64,000 bases of DNA from Exiguobacterium sp. J17977 (GTDB lineage Bacteria > Bacillota > Bacilli > Exiguobacteriales > Exiguobacteriaceae): positions 1 through 64,000 of the forward strand of contig NZ_JAEQBB010000008.1 in the NCBI RefSeq assembly GCF_018616375.1. Direction: 5' to 3'. The position numbers and the translations under genes were made by a program. Every line of letters starts with the position of its first letter. Within the stretch, counting starts at the first letter, position 1. The notes beneath the pieces are model-generated. The model saw only the letters and a program-made list of their open reading frames with translations. It had not been told where the DNA came from and did not search any database. Below are positions 1-9,001 of the stretch, in pieces.

Positions 1-56
1 ATGTATTAGGCACGCCGCCAGCGTTCGTCCTGAGCCAGGATCAAACTCTCCAAAGA
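1..56 (-). rRNA. rrs: 16S rRNA gene, 5' end (partial)
   Basis: The reverse complement contains the universal 16S start region: GAGTTTGATCCTGGCTCAG followed by gacgaacgctggcggcgtgcctaa. The gene runs leftward out of the window, so only about the first 56 bases are present. The mature 5' end is placed about 8 bases before GAGTTTGATC by comparison with other bacteria and is approximate. The 57-172 stretch upstream is the transcribed leader and contains a small GAAGC-GCAA-GCTTC hairpin, as expected for pre-rRNA processing signals. Confidence 0.97.
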
Positions 57-172
57 ATTTGATATAGCTCTTTAAAACATGACGAAGCTTGCGCTTCATT
101 CAAAAATTGTAAATCATTTTTGCCTCATCGTTCAGTTTTCAAAGTTCGTCTGTCGCTCTTGGCGACTAAATG

Positions 173-202
173 ATAATAACATTTATCATTATTGTGTGTC
201 AA
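173..202 (-). promoter_or_regulatory. rrn promoter P2 (candidate)
   Basis: Reading leftward, a perfect -35 TTGACA (197-202) is followed after 18 bases by TATTAT (173-178); shifting the -10 by one base gives TTATTA with a 17-base spacer. It points at the 16S gene about 115 bases away, the usual leader length. Tandem rrn promoters are common in Firmicutes; this would be the proximal one. Confidence 0.7.
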
Positions 203-246
203 CCAGTTTGTTTACTAAGTTGTAAGCATCGCTGGCAACAGAGATA

Positions 247-311
247 ACTATAGCATCCCCTTCTACCACATGGCAAGCATTATTCTAAAAAAACTTTAAA
301 AGTTTTTTATC
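247..311 (-). promoter_or_regulatory. rrn promoter P1 with A+T-rich upstream element (candidate)
   Basis: Reading leftward, TTGCCA (271-276), an 18-base spacer and TATAGT (247-252) form a plausible sigma-A promoter. Just upstream (about 277-311) lies an A/T-tract-rich stretch with AAAAAACTTTAAAAGTTTTTT-like symmetry, which fits an UP element bound by the RNA polymerase alpha subunit. It could alternatively be a weak bidirectional terminator, but nothing is transcribed into it from the left. Inference from motif match only. Confidence 0.5.
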
Positions 312-400
312 CTCTTCATTTTAACTCCTTGATTTCGAGAAGGGCATTATCCCCTGTTGGCGAATACACACCAATACCAACTTAAAGAAGGTGACACTCA

Positions 401-1234
401 ATGCTTCAACTGCAGCCAAAGAAACGATCGAACCTGCGCATATGGGCAGGAACCCAGTATTACACATTAAAACGCCAGGCTCAATGGATGACGGACGGGA
501 AACGGTATACCGCTCAACGAAACACTATACCGTTGCCTTATCTTATCCACGAGCATCGCACCCCACTCTACCGAAGATTACGCGACGTCGATCTCGAGAT
601 GCAACAGAACAAAGTCATCAATCTCAATATCGCCATCAAACAGTTAAATGGCATCATCGTCTCTCCGAACGAAGTGCTCTCGTATTGGAAAACCATCGGG
701 CGACCTACCAAACGAAAAGGCTATGTGGACGGAATGATTTTGCATTACGGAAAGGTCACGACCGGAACCGGGGGCGGATTGTGCCAATTATCCAACTTGA
801 TTTATTGGATTACGCTCCATAGCCCACTCACAGTGACCGAGCGTTACCGTCACAGTTATGATGTCTTCCCTGATTCACGAAGAGATCAACCATTCGGGAG
901 TGGCGCCACATGTTCCTACAACTATTTAGACCTTCAAATCACCAACCGGACGGCGCAGACGTTTCAACTCCTTCTATATATAGAGGGTGATTATCTCGTA
1001 GGGCAATGGCGGTCCAATACGCCACCAACCGTTAAATATAAGATATATGAAGAAAACCATCACTTCACGAACGAATGGTGGGGCGGAACCGTTCGGCATA
1101 ACCAAATATTTAGAAGCGTCCTCTCACAGGATGGCACGTTTATCCGAAATGAGTTCATCACAGAAAACCATGCTTTAACCATGTACGACCCCTTCTTACC
1201 TGAAAACACAGCATACAAAAAAGCCGACTCATAA
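401..1234 (+). CDS. VanW family protein
   Basis: A 277-residue protein. The family hallmark is seen at residues 106-160: KGYVDGMILHYGK, then GTGGGLCQLSNLIYW (about 122-136) and the HSYDVFPDS segment. VanW-type domains are found in vancomycin-resistance gene clusters and in many unrelated Firmicute cell-envelope proteins; the biochemical role is unknown. There is no clear signal peptide or membrane segment, so it may be cytoplasmic. The start is the ATG at 401, preceded by AAGAAGGTGA about 6 bases away; a second open frame from 391 to 822 overlaps it in another phase but lacks family features. The gene is alone between the rrn promoters and the convergent purine permease. Confidence 0.85.
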   Translation: MLQLQPKKRSNLRIWAGTQYYTLKRQAQWMTDGKRYTAQRNTIPLPYLIHEHRTPLYRRLRDVDLEMQQNKVINLNIAIKQLNGIIVSPNEVLSYWKTIGRPTKRKGYVDGMILHYGKVTTGTGGGLCQLSNLIYWITLHSPLTVTERYRHSYDVFPDSRRDQPFGSGATCSYNYLDLQITNRTAQTFQLLLYIEGDYLVGQWRSNTPPTVKYKIYEENHHFTNEWWGGTVRHNQIFRSVLSQDGTFIRNEFITENHALTMYDPFLPENTAYKKADS

Positions 1235-1250
1235 ACCGAGTCGGTTTCGT
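1220..1250. terminator. Bidirectional terminator
   Basis: Inverted repeat CCGACTC (1224-1230) / GAGTCGG (1238-1244), flanked by A-rich sequence on the left and T-rich sequence on the right. It includes the VanW stop codon and lies 5 bases from the end of the convergent permease gene, so it can serve both. Confidence 0.7.
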
Positions 1251-1254
1251 TTCA

Positions 1255-2616
1255 TTACGCGTGTGGCAAGAATATAAAGTAAGCCAAGAAAATCACTAAC
1301 ATGCCGTACATGATTGGGTGGATCTCTTTTGTCTTCCCTTTCGCGATCATCATGAGTGGATACAAGATGAACCCGAGTCCAATCCCCGTCGCAATCGACG
1401 AAGTGAGCGGCATCATCAGAATCGTCATGAATGAAGGAATCGCGATTTCTAACTTTCTCCAGTCGATATCGAGTAAAGCCGAAGCCATGAGCACTCCCAC
1501 GATAATCAATGCAGGGGCTGTGACTGCCGATGTAACGACTGCCAAGAGTGGCGAGAAGAAGAGCGCCAATCCGAAGAACAAACCAGCGAATACAGCCGTC
1601 AAGCCCGAACGACCACCGGCCGCTACACCTGCTGACGATTCTACATATGACGTCGCAGTCGATGTCCCGAAGATTGCACCTGCCACTGTTGCTGTTGAGT
1701 CAGCCATGAGCGCTTTACTCGCACGCGGCACTTTGTTGTCTTTCATGATTCCTGCTTGACGAGCTACCGCTACGAGCGTACCCGCTGTATCAAAGAAGTC
1801 AATGAAGAAGAACGTCAAGATGACGACTAGCATTTGGACTGTGAAAACCTCTGAGAAATTGATGAACGCTTGGCCGAACGTCGATGACATGCTCGGTGGT
1901 GCCGAGATGATGTCCGAGATGGCAGTCGGTGTCGGTACAAGATTGAAGATCATCCCGACAATTGCTGTGAGAAGCATCCCGATGAAGATTCCACCTTTAA
2001 TGTTTCGAACCATTAACAAGGCTGTCACGACAAGACCAAATACTGACAGGAGTGTCGTCCCTGTTCCGAGTGAACCGAGACCGACGAGCGTCGCTTCGTT
2101 GGCAACGACGATACCAGCATTTTTCAAACCAATGAAGGCGATAAAGAAACCAATCCCTGCCGCGACCGCCATTTTTAGTGGTCCCGGAATTGCGTTGACA
2201 ACTGTCTCACGAATCCCTGACAGTGTTAACACGATAAAGAATAAACCAGAAACGAGAACCCCCGATAGTGCCGTCTGCCATGGAATCCCCATGCCGAGAA
2301 CTACACTATAAGCGAAGAAGGCGTTAAGTCCCATACCTGGAGCGATGGCAATCGGATAGTTAGCGAACAAACCCATCATGAGAGAACCGACGAGGGCAAC
2401 GAGGCCTGTTGCTACGAAGACAGCACCCATATCCATACCAGTTTCCCCTAATACGTTCGGGTTAACAAACAAAATGTAAGCCATCGCTAGGAACGTAGTG
2501 AATCCTGCGACCAATTCCGTTTTGACGTTCGTTCCAAGCTCATTCAATTGGAAGTAACGTTCAATCCGGTTTCCTGATGGTTGGTGATTTGGTTCTTGCT
2601 TGAGCTGTGTGCTCAT
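1255..2616 (-). CDS. pbuG: NCS2 family guanine/hypoxanthine permease
   Basis: A 453-residue polytopic membrane protein with about 12-13 hydrophobic segments, importing purine bases by proton symport. AzgA-branch NCS2 features are visible: ERYFQLNELGTNVKTEL near the N-terminus, NPNVLGETGMD, and GMGLNAFFAYSV. The start is the ATG at 2616, preceded by AAGGAGGAAAACC; the frame is open further upstream, but that part lies in the riboswitch expression platform. A guanine riboswitch with terminator precedes it, and guaA is the next gene upstream, the same order as in B. subtilis, which supports the PbuG assignment over other NCS2 members. Confidence 0.92.
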   Translation of the reverse strand: MSTQLKQEPNHQPSGNRIERYFQLNELGTNVKTELVAGFTTFLAMAYILFVNPNVLGETGMDMGAVFVATGLVALVGSLMMGLFANYPIAIAPGMGLNAFFAYSVVLGMGIPWQTALSGVLVSGLFFIVLTLSGIRETVVNAIPGPLKMAVAAGIGFFIAFIGLKNAGIVVANEATLVGLGSLGTGTTLLSVFGLVVTALLMVRNIKGGIFIGMLLTAIVGMIFNLVPTPTAISDIISAPPSMSSTFGQAFINFSEVFTVQMLVVILTFFFIDFFDTAGTLVAVARQAGIMKDNKVPRASKALMADSTATVAGAIFGTSTATSYVESSAGVAAGGRSGLTAVFAGLFFGLALFFSPLLAVVTSAVTAPALIIVGVLMASALLDIDWRKLEIAIPSFMTILMMPLTSSIATGIGLGFILYPLMMIAKGKTKEIHPIMYGMLVIFLAYFIFLPHA

Positions 2617-2640
2617 TGGTTTTCCTCCTTGGCTCGCCGT

Positions 2641-2677
2641 AAAACGAGAAAAGGTCCCCGATTGATAACCGGAGACC
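2641..2677 (-). terminator. Riboswitch-controlled terminator upstream of pbuG
   Basis: On the transcribed strand GGTCTCCG and CGGGGACC (one G-U pair) enclose a 9-base loop and are followed by TTTTCTCGTTTT. It lies between the guanine aptamer and the pbuG ribosome binding site, exactly where the expression platform is expected, so it should form when purine is bound. An alternative GGGAC/GTCCC pairing just upstream may act as antiterminator. Confidence 0.75.
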
Positions 2678-2720
2678 CCACGCGAAACATACAGGGACAT
2701 ACGTCCCCGATCTATGTCTC

Positions 2721-2787
2721 GCCGTAGTGAAATCATTTAAGGTGATTTCGTAGAGACTCTCGGGCCATATTCCCGATATTATACGGC
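2721..2787 (-). promoter_or_regulatory. Guanine-class purine riboswitch aptamer (pbuG)
   Basis: The transcribed strand has P1 GCCGTA/TACGGC, J1/2 plus P2 with ATATGGCCCGAGAGTCTCTAC, P3 GAAATCA/TGATTTC with the CCTTAAA loop, and J3/1 CACTACGG. The base that pairs with the ligand in J3/1 is C (CACTACG), as in the xpt guanine aptamer; adenine aptamers have U there. It should switch off pbuG when guanine or hypoxanthine is abundant. Confidence 0.93.
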
Positions 2788-2911
2788 AAAATAATTTTTA
2801 ATTGTTCGGATATGATAAGAACGTTTTTATCTTAACAACGACGAAATCGAATGTCAACTTAAATGACGGATTTTAATCGATTAATTTGCTTTAATGTTCG
2901 GATTTACCAAA

Positions 2912-2940
2912 TAAAAACAGAGGGGATGGCTCCCCTCTGG
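2912..2940 (-). terminator. Terminator after guaA
   Basis: Leftward: AGAGGGGA-gcca-TCCCCTCT followed by GTTTTTATTT, immediately after the guaA stop codon. Confidence 0.85.
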
Positions 2941-2943
2941 TGA

Positions 2944-4485
2944 TTATTCCCACTCGATCGTTGCTGGTGGCTTCGATGTGATGTCGTACAAGACACGGTT
3001 GACGTGACTGACTTCGTTGACGATGCGAACTGAGATTTTCTCGAGTACATCCCATGGAATGCGAGCCCAATCTGAAGTCATCCCATCAATCGAGGTGACG
3101 GCACGGACGCCGACCGCATAGTCGTATGTCCGCTCGTCGCCCATGACACCAACCGAACGAATCGGTGTAAGGACCGTGAAGTATTGCCAAATGTCACGTT
3201 CAAGACCGGCTTTCTTCACTTCTTCGCGCAGAATCGCATCTGACTCTCGCACGATTTCAAGTTTCTCTTCTGTGATTTCACCGAGGACACGAATGCCAAG
3301 ACCTGGTCCCGGGAACGGTTGACGCCAAACAATATAGTCCGGTAACCCAAGTTCCGTCCCGAGTTCACGTACTTCATCTTTAAAGAGCGTGTTGAGTGGC
3401 TCAATCAATGTGAAGTTCATATCTTCCGGAAGTCCACCGACGTTATGGTGCGACTTGATCGTTTGAGCCGTATCCGTCCCACTCTCGATGATATCCGTAT
3501 AAAGCGTACCTTGGGCAAGGAAGTCCATGTCCACAAGTTTCGACGCTTCTTCGTCAAACACGTAGATGAACTCGTTGCCGATGATTTTACGTTTTTGTTC
3601 CGGATCCGAAACGCCAGCAAGTTTCGCCATGAAACGGTCCCGCGCGTCAATCTTGATGACTTTCATGTTGAAGCCGTCCGCGAACGTCTTCATGACGCTG
3701 TCCGCTTCGTTTTTACGGAGCAAACCATGGTCGACGAACATACACGTCAACTGGTCGCCGATGGCACGATGAACGAGCGCTGCGACAACCGATGAGTCGA
3801 CGCCGCCTGACAACGCGCAAAGAACTTGCTTGTCGCCGACGATCTCGCGAATCTTCTCGACTTCGATGTCGATGAAGTTCTCCATCGACCACTCACCTTT
3901 AGCTCCACACACTTCATAGATGAAGTTTTTCAAGATGTCGTTACCGTACTCAGAGTGACGGACTTCCGGGTGATACTGGACGCCGTACATTTTGAGGTCG
4001 TCGCTCTTGATTGAAGCGACCGGACATGACGGGTTCGTCCCATCAACGATAAATCCTGGCGGGGCTTCCATTACAAGGTCGCCGTGGCTCATCCATACCG
4101 TATGCTCCACTGGGAGGCCCGTGTAGAGCGCCGACGCTTCTGGTGTCGAGAAAAGCGTCGCTTTTCCGTACTCGCGATGCGCCGCTCGTTCGACACGTCC
4201 ACCGAAGTGATGCGTCATGAGCTGCATGCCGTAGCAGATTCCGAAAATCGGAATGCCAAGTTCGAAAATTTCCGGGTCACAGCGATAGGCGCCTTCCGCG
4301 TACACACTGTTCGGTCCACCCGAGAAAATAATCCCGGCTGGTGCCAGTTCACGAATCTCAGCAGCGGTCATCTTGTGGGAATGAAGCTCACTATATACGC
4401 CAAGGTCACGCACGCGACGTGTGATTAACTGGTTGTACTGGCCTCCAAAGTCGAGCACCAAAATCATCTCTTGTTCTATCTTCAC
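2944..4485 (-). CDS. guaA: GMP synthase (glutamine-hydrolysing)
   Basis: Converts XMP, ATP and glutamine to GMP, the last step of guanine nucleotide synthesis. The 513-residue length equals the B. subtilis enzyme. Domains in order: class I glutamine amidotransferase (GGPNSVY, nucleophile Cys84 in FGICYGMQ, later HPEV with catalytic His/Glu), ATP pyrophosphatase with SGGVDSS at about residue 230, and the C-terminal dimerisation domain ending KPPATIEWE. The start is GTG at 4485 behind GGAGGTTTT; an upstream ATG at 4515 has no ribosome binding site. Expression is controlled by its own guanine riboswitch. Confidence 0.98.
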   Translation of the reverse strand: MKIEQEMILVLDFGGQYNQLITRRVRDLGVYSELHSHKMTAAEIRELAPAGIIFSGGPNSVYAEGAYRCDPEIFELGIPIFGICYGMQLMTHHFGGRVERAAHREYGKATLFSTPEASALYTGLPVEHTVWMSHGDLVMEAPPGFIVDGTNPSCPVASIKSDDLKMYGVQYHPEVRHSEYGNDILKNFIYEVCGAKGEWSMENFIDIEVEKIREIVGDKQVLCALSGGVDSSVVAALVHRAIGDQLTCMFVDHGLLRKNEADSVMKTFADGFNMKVIKIDARDRFMAKLAGVSDPEQKRKIIGNEFIYVFDEEASKLVDMDFLAQGTLYTDIIESGTDTAQTIKSHHNVGGLPEDMNFTLIEPLNTLFKDEVRELGTELGLPDYIVWRQPFPGPGLGIRVLGEITEEKLEIVRESDAILREEVKKAGLERDIWQYFTVLTPIRSVGVMGDERTYDYAVGVRAVTSIDGMTSDWARIPWDVLEKISVRIVNEVSHVNRVLYDITSKPPATIEWE

Positions 4486-4592
4486 AAAACCTCCACCTTT
4501 CTGCCTTCTTCTCAAAAAAAGAGCGAGCTTCTCCTACGGATTCACCAAACCGAAGAAGAAGCACGCCCTTTTCTGTGTATACGAAACGTGCT

Positions 4593-4662
4593 CCTTCATA
4601 GTCGGTCCATTTACGGTGGTCCGGTAGAGACTCTCGCGCCAATTCGCGAGTATATACGAAGG
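4593..4662 (-). promoter_or_regulatory. Guanine-class purine riboswitch aptamer (guaA)
   Basis: Transcribed strand: P1 CCTTCGTA/TATGAAGG (8 pairs), the conserved GTCTCTACCGG segment, P3 GGACCA/TGGACC with CCGTAAA loop, and J3/1 GACTATG with the C that selects guanine. Downstream, an 11-pair hairpin GAAGGAGCACG/CGTGCTTCTTC overlaps the 3' side of P1 and can compete with it (antiterminator), while CTTCTTC can instead pair with GGAGAAG ahead of a T7 run at 4514-4520 (terminator). The terminator assignment is less certain than the aptamer. Confidence 0.93.
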
Positions 4663-4718
4663 AATGCTGTTCAATTATCTAACTAATGCGTCTATCTTAC
4701 TGTATGCATCCGCCCACT

Positions 4719-6815
4719 TCAACTCATAATTCGACGAATCATGATTTTCCAATATTCTTTATATTTTGAATTTGGCGTTTTTTCGGCGTAAATACTTTGT
4801 TCAAATAACCGGGTCAATCGCGTCATTTCCGTCGATTCATAATAAGCATCGACCTCGGCTGCGAGTTCGGACGGCGTGCGACCGTCAACTTTGAAACCAG
4901 CTCCGCGAAGCCGTTTAACCAAATAGCGATGCATGGCAACGAGTCGATTTTCATTCAAGGGACGCCGTGTCCACCAGATCATCATGACGAGGCGTTCAAT
5001 TGATTTACGATTCCATACGAGAACGGCAACCGTAAAGACAATTACAATCCAGCCCCATACCGGCATATTCCAGTTTTCCGTCGCCGCTTCTCCTGACGTC
5101 ACATCATCGAGTGCCAAATCTTCTTGTGGACGATTTGTCGGCTCGTCATCTTGCGACGCTTGTGGATCATTGGCCGCTGGATCGTCTGCATTCGCTTCGT
5201 CCTCAGTCTCGACTTGAAGCAAGTTGGCATCCGAGAAACTGATGGTCGCCTCGAGCGGGACCCAACCTGCACCCTCCACAAAATATTCTACCCATGAGTG
5301 GGCGTGTCGATTCCGGACGGTATATTCTTCTTCCCCTTGGATAATTCCGCGCGCATCGCCCATCGTGAAACCTTTGACCCAACGCGTCGGAACTCCGCTC
5401 GCCCGAAGCAGGACGGCAGCAGAGGTCGAGAAGTTGTCGCAGTACCCGATTAACGTATCGAACAAAAATTGATCGACATAATCGGTATCCCCTTCCGGTA
5501 CGGCCACATCTTCCGTATTGTATTGGAAATCCCCAGATTGGAAGTAGGCTTCGACCGCTTGGGCCTGATCATAAGGCGTCTCGCTGTCGGCTGTGATGTC
5601 CGCCGACAAGTCACGGACCCGATCCGGAAGCGAATCCGGCAATTGCAAGTACGCCTGCCGCTCTTCTTCCGTCAACGTCGTCACCGGTTCATTCAATGCC
5701 AGTTGCTCTTCTGTAAAGGAAGGAACACTGTAGCGGAGTTGAATCGTCTGAGGCGTCGTCTGTCCATCATTGTCGAACACGATTTTCCCGGACGGTCGGA
5801 TGTGAATCGTCTCGTTCGGAAACGGTTCTTCGATATTTCCAACTCGGAACTCAGTGCCGTTTTCCGTCTCGGTCGCCTGCGGATATTCCCCGCCGTACGG
5901 GACGAACGTCTGGCGCCGGTCAAATCGGAGCAACGCCTGTTCCGGTGTCGTATCGACAGCTTGATCGACGAGTTGTCCCCGGTTATATTCGGAATCGAGA
6001 ACCGGCGACTCAATCCAGCCTTTCCCTGTATAAATCTCTTTTGATTCGATGCGCCAATAGCGTGCCGGCACACCACGGGCGATGAAGACGATGCCGTCAT
6101 CTTGCTCAAACGGCCCGCCGAGTTGTTCATCGTTCACCCCATAGCCGACTCGACCGCTGCCTGAACCTTCATCGTTCACCGCGTTTTGAAAACTCGTCGT
6201 CAAACGGTCGGACCAATCACCCTCGAGCGTCGGTGACACGCTTGCGAGCGCCAATACGACTGAGGCAAGGAGCGCGATGCTGACGTAGCGAACGAGTGAT
6301 TTACTTGGTCGCTTCGCCAGGTCGGTGACAAAGAGCAAGAGAAGCGACGCTAAAATCGCGAGTAAAATCTTTCCTTCCCCGTCATAAAGCGTCCACGTGT
6401 CAAAGTAAGCCATCAATCCGAGCGTCGAGACGATCATGCCGAGGACGAAGCCGTAGCTTGGATACGTGCGTCCGACCAAGATGGCGAACAGTACCCCAAT
6501 GAGCGCCATCGCCGAGAAGAAAATCGCTTCTTCTGGCAAAGCCCCGCTCAATACTCCGCTCAAATCATCTAACCACAGACCGAACCAATCCAGGATACTC
6601 CCATGGTATACGTACAAGACGATAAAGAAGTTGAAGACGACCACGCCAATAAAACCATACCAAGGCAACAAGCTCGCAAACATCGGAACGAGAAGCAGGA
6701 ACAAGAACGGCCAGTTGACATCAAATGTCGTACTGCCAACAATCGGTTCGGCCCAAAACGACAACAAGTAGGCGGCAAGCGCCGTATAGACAATTCGCTT
6801 TATCCATGCCGTCAT
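4719..6815 (-). CDS. yebA: Transglutaminase-like membrane protein (YebA type)
   Basis: A 698-residue protein: about six N-terminal membrane segments (TgpA-like N-terminal domain, residues 1-210), an extracytoplasmic transglutaminase-like core with Cys in GYCDNFSTS (about 458) and His in RNRHAHSWVEYF (about 505), an acidic Asp/Glu/Asn-rich linker (VETEDEANADDPAANDP), one more membrane segment (MPVWGWIVIVFTVAVLVW) and a cytoplasmic DUF4129-like tail. The third triad position reads GWVPLEATIS, Glu where many family members have Asp. It overlaps the upstream DUF58 gene by 4 bases (ATGA) and sits in the operon yeaC-yeaD-yebA. The exact reaction is unknown; a role in protein crosslinking or proteolysis at the envelope is inferred. 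Confidence 0.88.
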   Translation of the reverse strand: MTAWIKRIVYTALAAYLLSFWAEPIVGSTTFDVNWPFLFLLLVPMFASLLPWYGFIGVVVFNFFIVLYVYHGSILDWFGLWLDDLSGVLSGALPEEAIFFSAMALIGVLFAILVGRTYPSYGFVLGMIVSTLGLMAYFDTWTLYDGEGKILLAILASLLLLFVTDLAKRPSKSLVRYVSIALLASVVLALASVSPTLEGDWSDRLTTSFQNAVNDEGSGSGRVGYGVNDEQLGGPFEQDDGIVFIARGVPARYWRIESKEIYTGKGWIESPVLDSEYNRGQLVDQAVDTTPEQALLRFDRRQTFVPYGGEYPQATETENGTEFRVGNIEEPFPNETIHIRPSGKIVFDNDGQTTPQTIQLRYSVPSFTEEQLALNEPVTTLTEEERQAYLQLPDSLPDRVRDLSADITADSETPYDQAQAVEAYFQSGDFQYNTEDVAVPEGDTDYVDQFLFDTLIGYCDNFSTSAAVLLRASGVPTRWVKGFTMGDARGIIQGEEEYTVRNRHAHSWVEYFVEGAGWVPLEATISFSDANLLQVETEDEANADDPAANDPQASQDDEPTNRPQEDLALDDVTSGEAATENWNMPVWGWIVIVFTVAVLVWNRKSIERLVMMIWWTRRPLNENRLVAMHRYLVKRLRGAGFKVDGRTPSELAAEVDAYYESTEMTRLTRLFEQSIYAEKTPNSKYKEYWKIMIRRIMS

Positions 6816-7879
6816 GTCGTCACCTCGTTCGCCGTGTACAAGTGATAGCTGCCTTGTGTCTCATTCATGATCTCGCGCACCCATTTCGTCTCAAGCGGGC
6901 TAATCAAAATCAAGTTCCCTACTTCTTGTGGCAGGTTGCGCTTCACTCGTTCGACAAGGCGCCCTTCCGGCTCCGGCGTCGCCGTCAACAAGTAATGACC
7001 GACCTCGGCGCTTTGGTCCGGCAAATGGAATAGACGGACCTGTTCTTCGATGACGTACAGCTCGAACGGCAGATTTTTCCGTTCGAGTTGTCGGATCGCC
7101 CCGACGAGAAGCGACAACGAGCGTTCGAACGCCTCTTCATGCCCGGCCGTGGTCGATGGGACGAAGACGAGCGACAGTTTTTTCTCCTGCTCTTCGTCGA
7201 ACGTTTTCGTCATTAAATTCCCGCGTCGAGCCGATGCTTTCCAATCGATGCGACCGATGCGGTCACCGGCCGCATACTCACGGACACCGCTCGTCGTATT
7301 GGCGACCTCGGTATACGTCCGCGTGCGGCGATACTGCTCGCCCCGCCCACCGACTTGCTCGTCACGCGGCAAGTCGAACGGAAGTTCAGCCGGTGACACT
7401 TCGACGACCGTCTCGAGCCGCAACGTCCGTTTGCGGTCGAACAGTCCGAACACATCACGCACGTGAAGGACGGTCCGATCGAATACATGAATGCCTCGAC
7501 GAATCTGTTCGATTTCGTAATGGACCTTTTCCGTCCGTCGAAAGAAGCGGTCGACTGGGGTAACGATGACGTCCGTCGATGTCGCGAGTCGCGGCGGCGG
7601 TGTCTCTTCTAACGTGACGACCCCGACAAGGAACGGGTATTTCCGTTCCACTTGCAACTCCACGTCCATCGTTTGTCCCGAGACGAGCCGTTTCGTCGTC
7701 ACACGACGTGACACGTTCGCAGCCGTGACCGGATAAATCATAAACATCGTCCAATAGACGGCCAGGACGAAAAATGACCACCAGAGCGTCGACGCGACGA
7801 TACTCCCTTCAATCCGGGCGAATGCGTAAAGTCCGAATGCCGCCGCCCACACAAGGAACAGCTTCATCCAATTTTTCAT
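6812..7879 (-). CDS. yeaD: DUF58 domain protein (YeaD type)
   Basis: A 355-residue protein with two N-terminal membrane segments (WMKLFLVWAAAFGLYAFARI and ASTLWWSFFVLAVYWTMFMIY) and a C-terminal DUF58 region marked by GVREYAAGDRIGRIDWKASARR at about 200-220. DUF58 proteins are regularly encoded beside MoxR AAA+ ATPases and transglutaminase-like proteins and resemble von Willebrand factor A folds. It overlaps both neighbours by 4 bases, so translation is coupled. The molecular function is not established. Confidence 0.88.
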   Translation of the reverse strand: MKNWMKLFLVWAAAFGLYAFARIEGSIVASTLWWSFFVLAVYWTMFMIYPVTAANVSRRVTTKRLVSGQTMDVELQVERKYPFLVGVVTLEETPPPRLATSTDVIVTPVDRFFRRTEKVHYEIEQIRRGIHVFDRTVLHVRDVFGLFDRKRTLRLETVVEVSPAELPFDLPRDEQVGGRGEQYRRTRTYTEVANTTSGVREYAAGDRIGRIDWKASARRGNLMTKTFDEEQEKKLSLVFVPSTTAGHEEAFERSLSLLVGAIRQLERKNLPFELYVIEEQVRLFHLPDQSAEVGHYLLTATPEPEGRLVERVKRNLPQEVGNLILISPLETKWVREIMNETQGSYHLYTANEVTT

Positions 7880-8829
7880 ACTTCTTTGACCTCACGATCC
7901 ATCGGCACCGGAAGTGTATCGAGCCAACCTTTGACGAGCTGTTCGGCCGTTTTCCCTTTATAACGCGCTTCGGCCGTCAATAAGATTCGATGGCCGAGTA
8001 CACTGCCGGCGAGTGCCTTCACGTCATCCGGTAGCACGAAGTCACGGTTATGGATATACGCCCACGCCTGTGAAGCCTTCATTAGAGCGAGTGTCGCCCG
8101 TGGACTGCCCCCGAGATACGTGTTCGGATCGTTGCGCGTCTCGTGAATCAAGCGGACGATATACTGTTTGACCGCACTCGAGACGTGCACATCACGCACC
8201 TCCCGCTGCATTTGTTCGACTTCATGCTTCGTAATGACGCTCTGTAGCGCCTCAAGCGGTTCCGCTTTCTCAAACCGCGTCAGCAATGCGATCTCTTCAT
8301 TAAAAGATGGATAGCCCATCTCGATTTTTAGGAGGAACCGGTCTAGCTGGGCTTCCGGAAGCGGGTATGTCCCTTCATGCTCAATCGGGTTTTGCGTCGC
8401 CATGACGAAAAACGGGGACGGTAAGATTTTGACTTCACCGTCGACGGTCACGCTGCGCTCAGCCATCGCCTCAAGCAAGGCCGATTGTGTTTTCGGAGAG
8501 GTCCGGTTGATTTCGTCGGCCAACACGATATTACCCATCAAGGGACCCGGCCGATATTCGAATTCTTTCGTCTTTTGGTTATACATCGAGATTCCGGTCA
8601 AATCGGACGGCAACATGTCCGGTGTGAATTGGACACGCTTGAAATCCAAATCGATGGCTCGACTGAACGTCCGGACGAGCATCGTTTTCCCGACACCTGG
8701 GACATCTTCTAACAACACGTGCCCTCCGGCAAGTAAAGCAGTCAAACTCTTTGCGATGACGTCTTCTTTTCCGACGATCACCGTCTCAACGGCATTGATG
8801 ATTGATTGAATGGCTGGACGATATGACAT
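7876..8829 (-). CDS. yeaC: MoxR family AAA+ ATPase (YeaC type)
   Basis: A 317-residue cytoplasmic AAA+ ATPase. Visible motifs: Walker A in DVPGVGKTML, Walker B LADEINRTSPKTQSALLEAM, sensor 1 FVMATQNPIEHEGTYPLPEAQLDRF, and the C-terminal lid PDDVKALAGSVLGHRI. MoxR ATPases act as chaperone-like assembly factors for partner proteins encoded beside them, here the DUF58 and transglutaminase proteins. The start is the ATG at 8829 behind GGGGAGTCGGCT; an in-frame start 36 bases upstream has no clear ribosome binding site. First gene of the leftward operon. Confidence 0.92.
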   Translation of the reverse strand: MSYRPAIQSIINAVETVIVGKEDVIAKSLTALLAGGHVLLEDVPGVGKTMLVRTFSRAIDLDFKRVQFTPDMLPSDLTGISMYNQKTKEFEYRPGPLMGNIVLADEINRTSPKTQSALLEAMAERSVTVDGEVKILPSPFFVMATQNPIEHEGTYPLPEAQLDRFLLKIEMGYPSFNEEIALLTRFEKAEPLEALQSVITKHEVEQMQREVRDVHVSSAVKQYIVRLIHETRNDPNTYLGGSPRATLALMKASQAWAYIHNRDFVLPDDVKALAGSVLGHRILLTAEARYKGKTAEQLVKGWLDTLPVPMDREVKEV

Positions 8830-8957
8830 AGCCGACTCCCCTTTTTTCTCTGATCGTTGACACATTAGTATTTAGAATGTTCTGACTTTATTGTGACACA
8901 TTCGAGCGCTCGTGTGAAAGAAAAGTATCATGCCAATGGGCTTTCCGTTCTTTACCC

Positions 8958-8996
8958 GAAAAAAGGCGCCTTGTCTCCGATTTGAGCAGGCGCCAG
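8958..8996 (-). terminator. Terminator after flavin reductase gene
   Basis: Leftward: GGCGCC, an 18-base loop-bearing segment, GGCGCC, then TTTTTT. It lies just after the 9002 stop and before the yeaC operon. Confidence 0.75.
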
Positions 8997-9001
8997 TGCA
9001 T

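Noticed and set aside
284-308. A/T palindrome as a terminator
   Set aside because: No gene reads into it from either side in the needed position; an rrn upstream element fits better.
391-822. A 143-codon plus-strand frame overlapping the VanW gene
   Set aside because: Out of phase with the frame that carries the VanW motif; basic, low-complexity composition.
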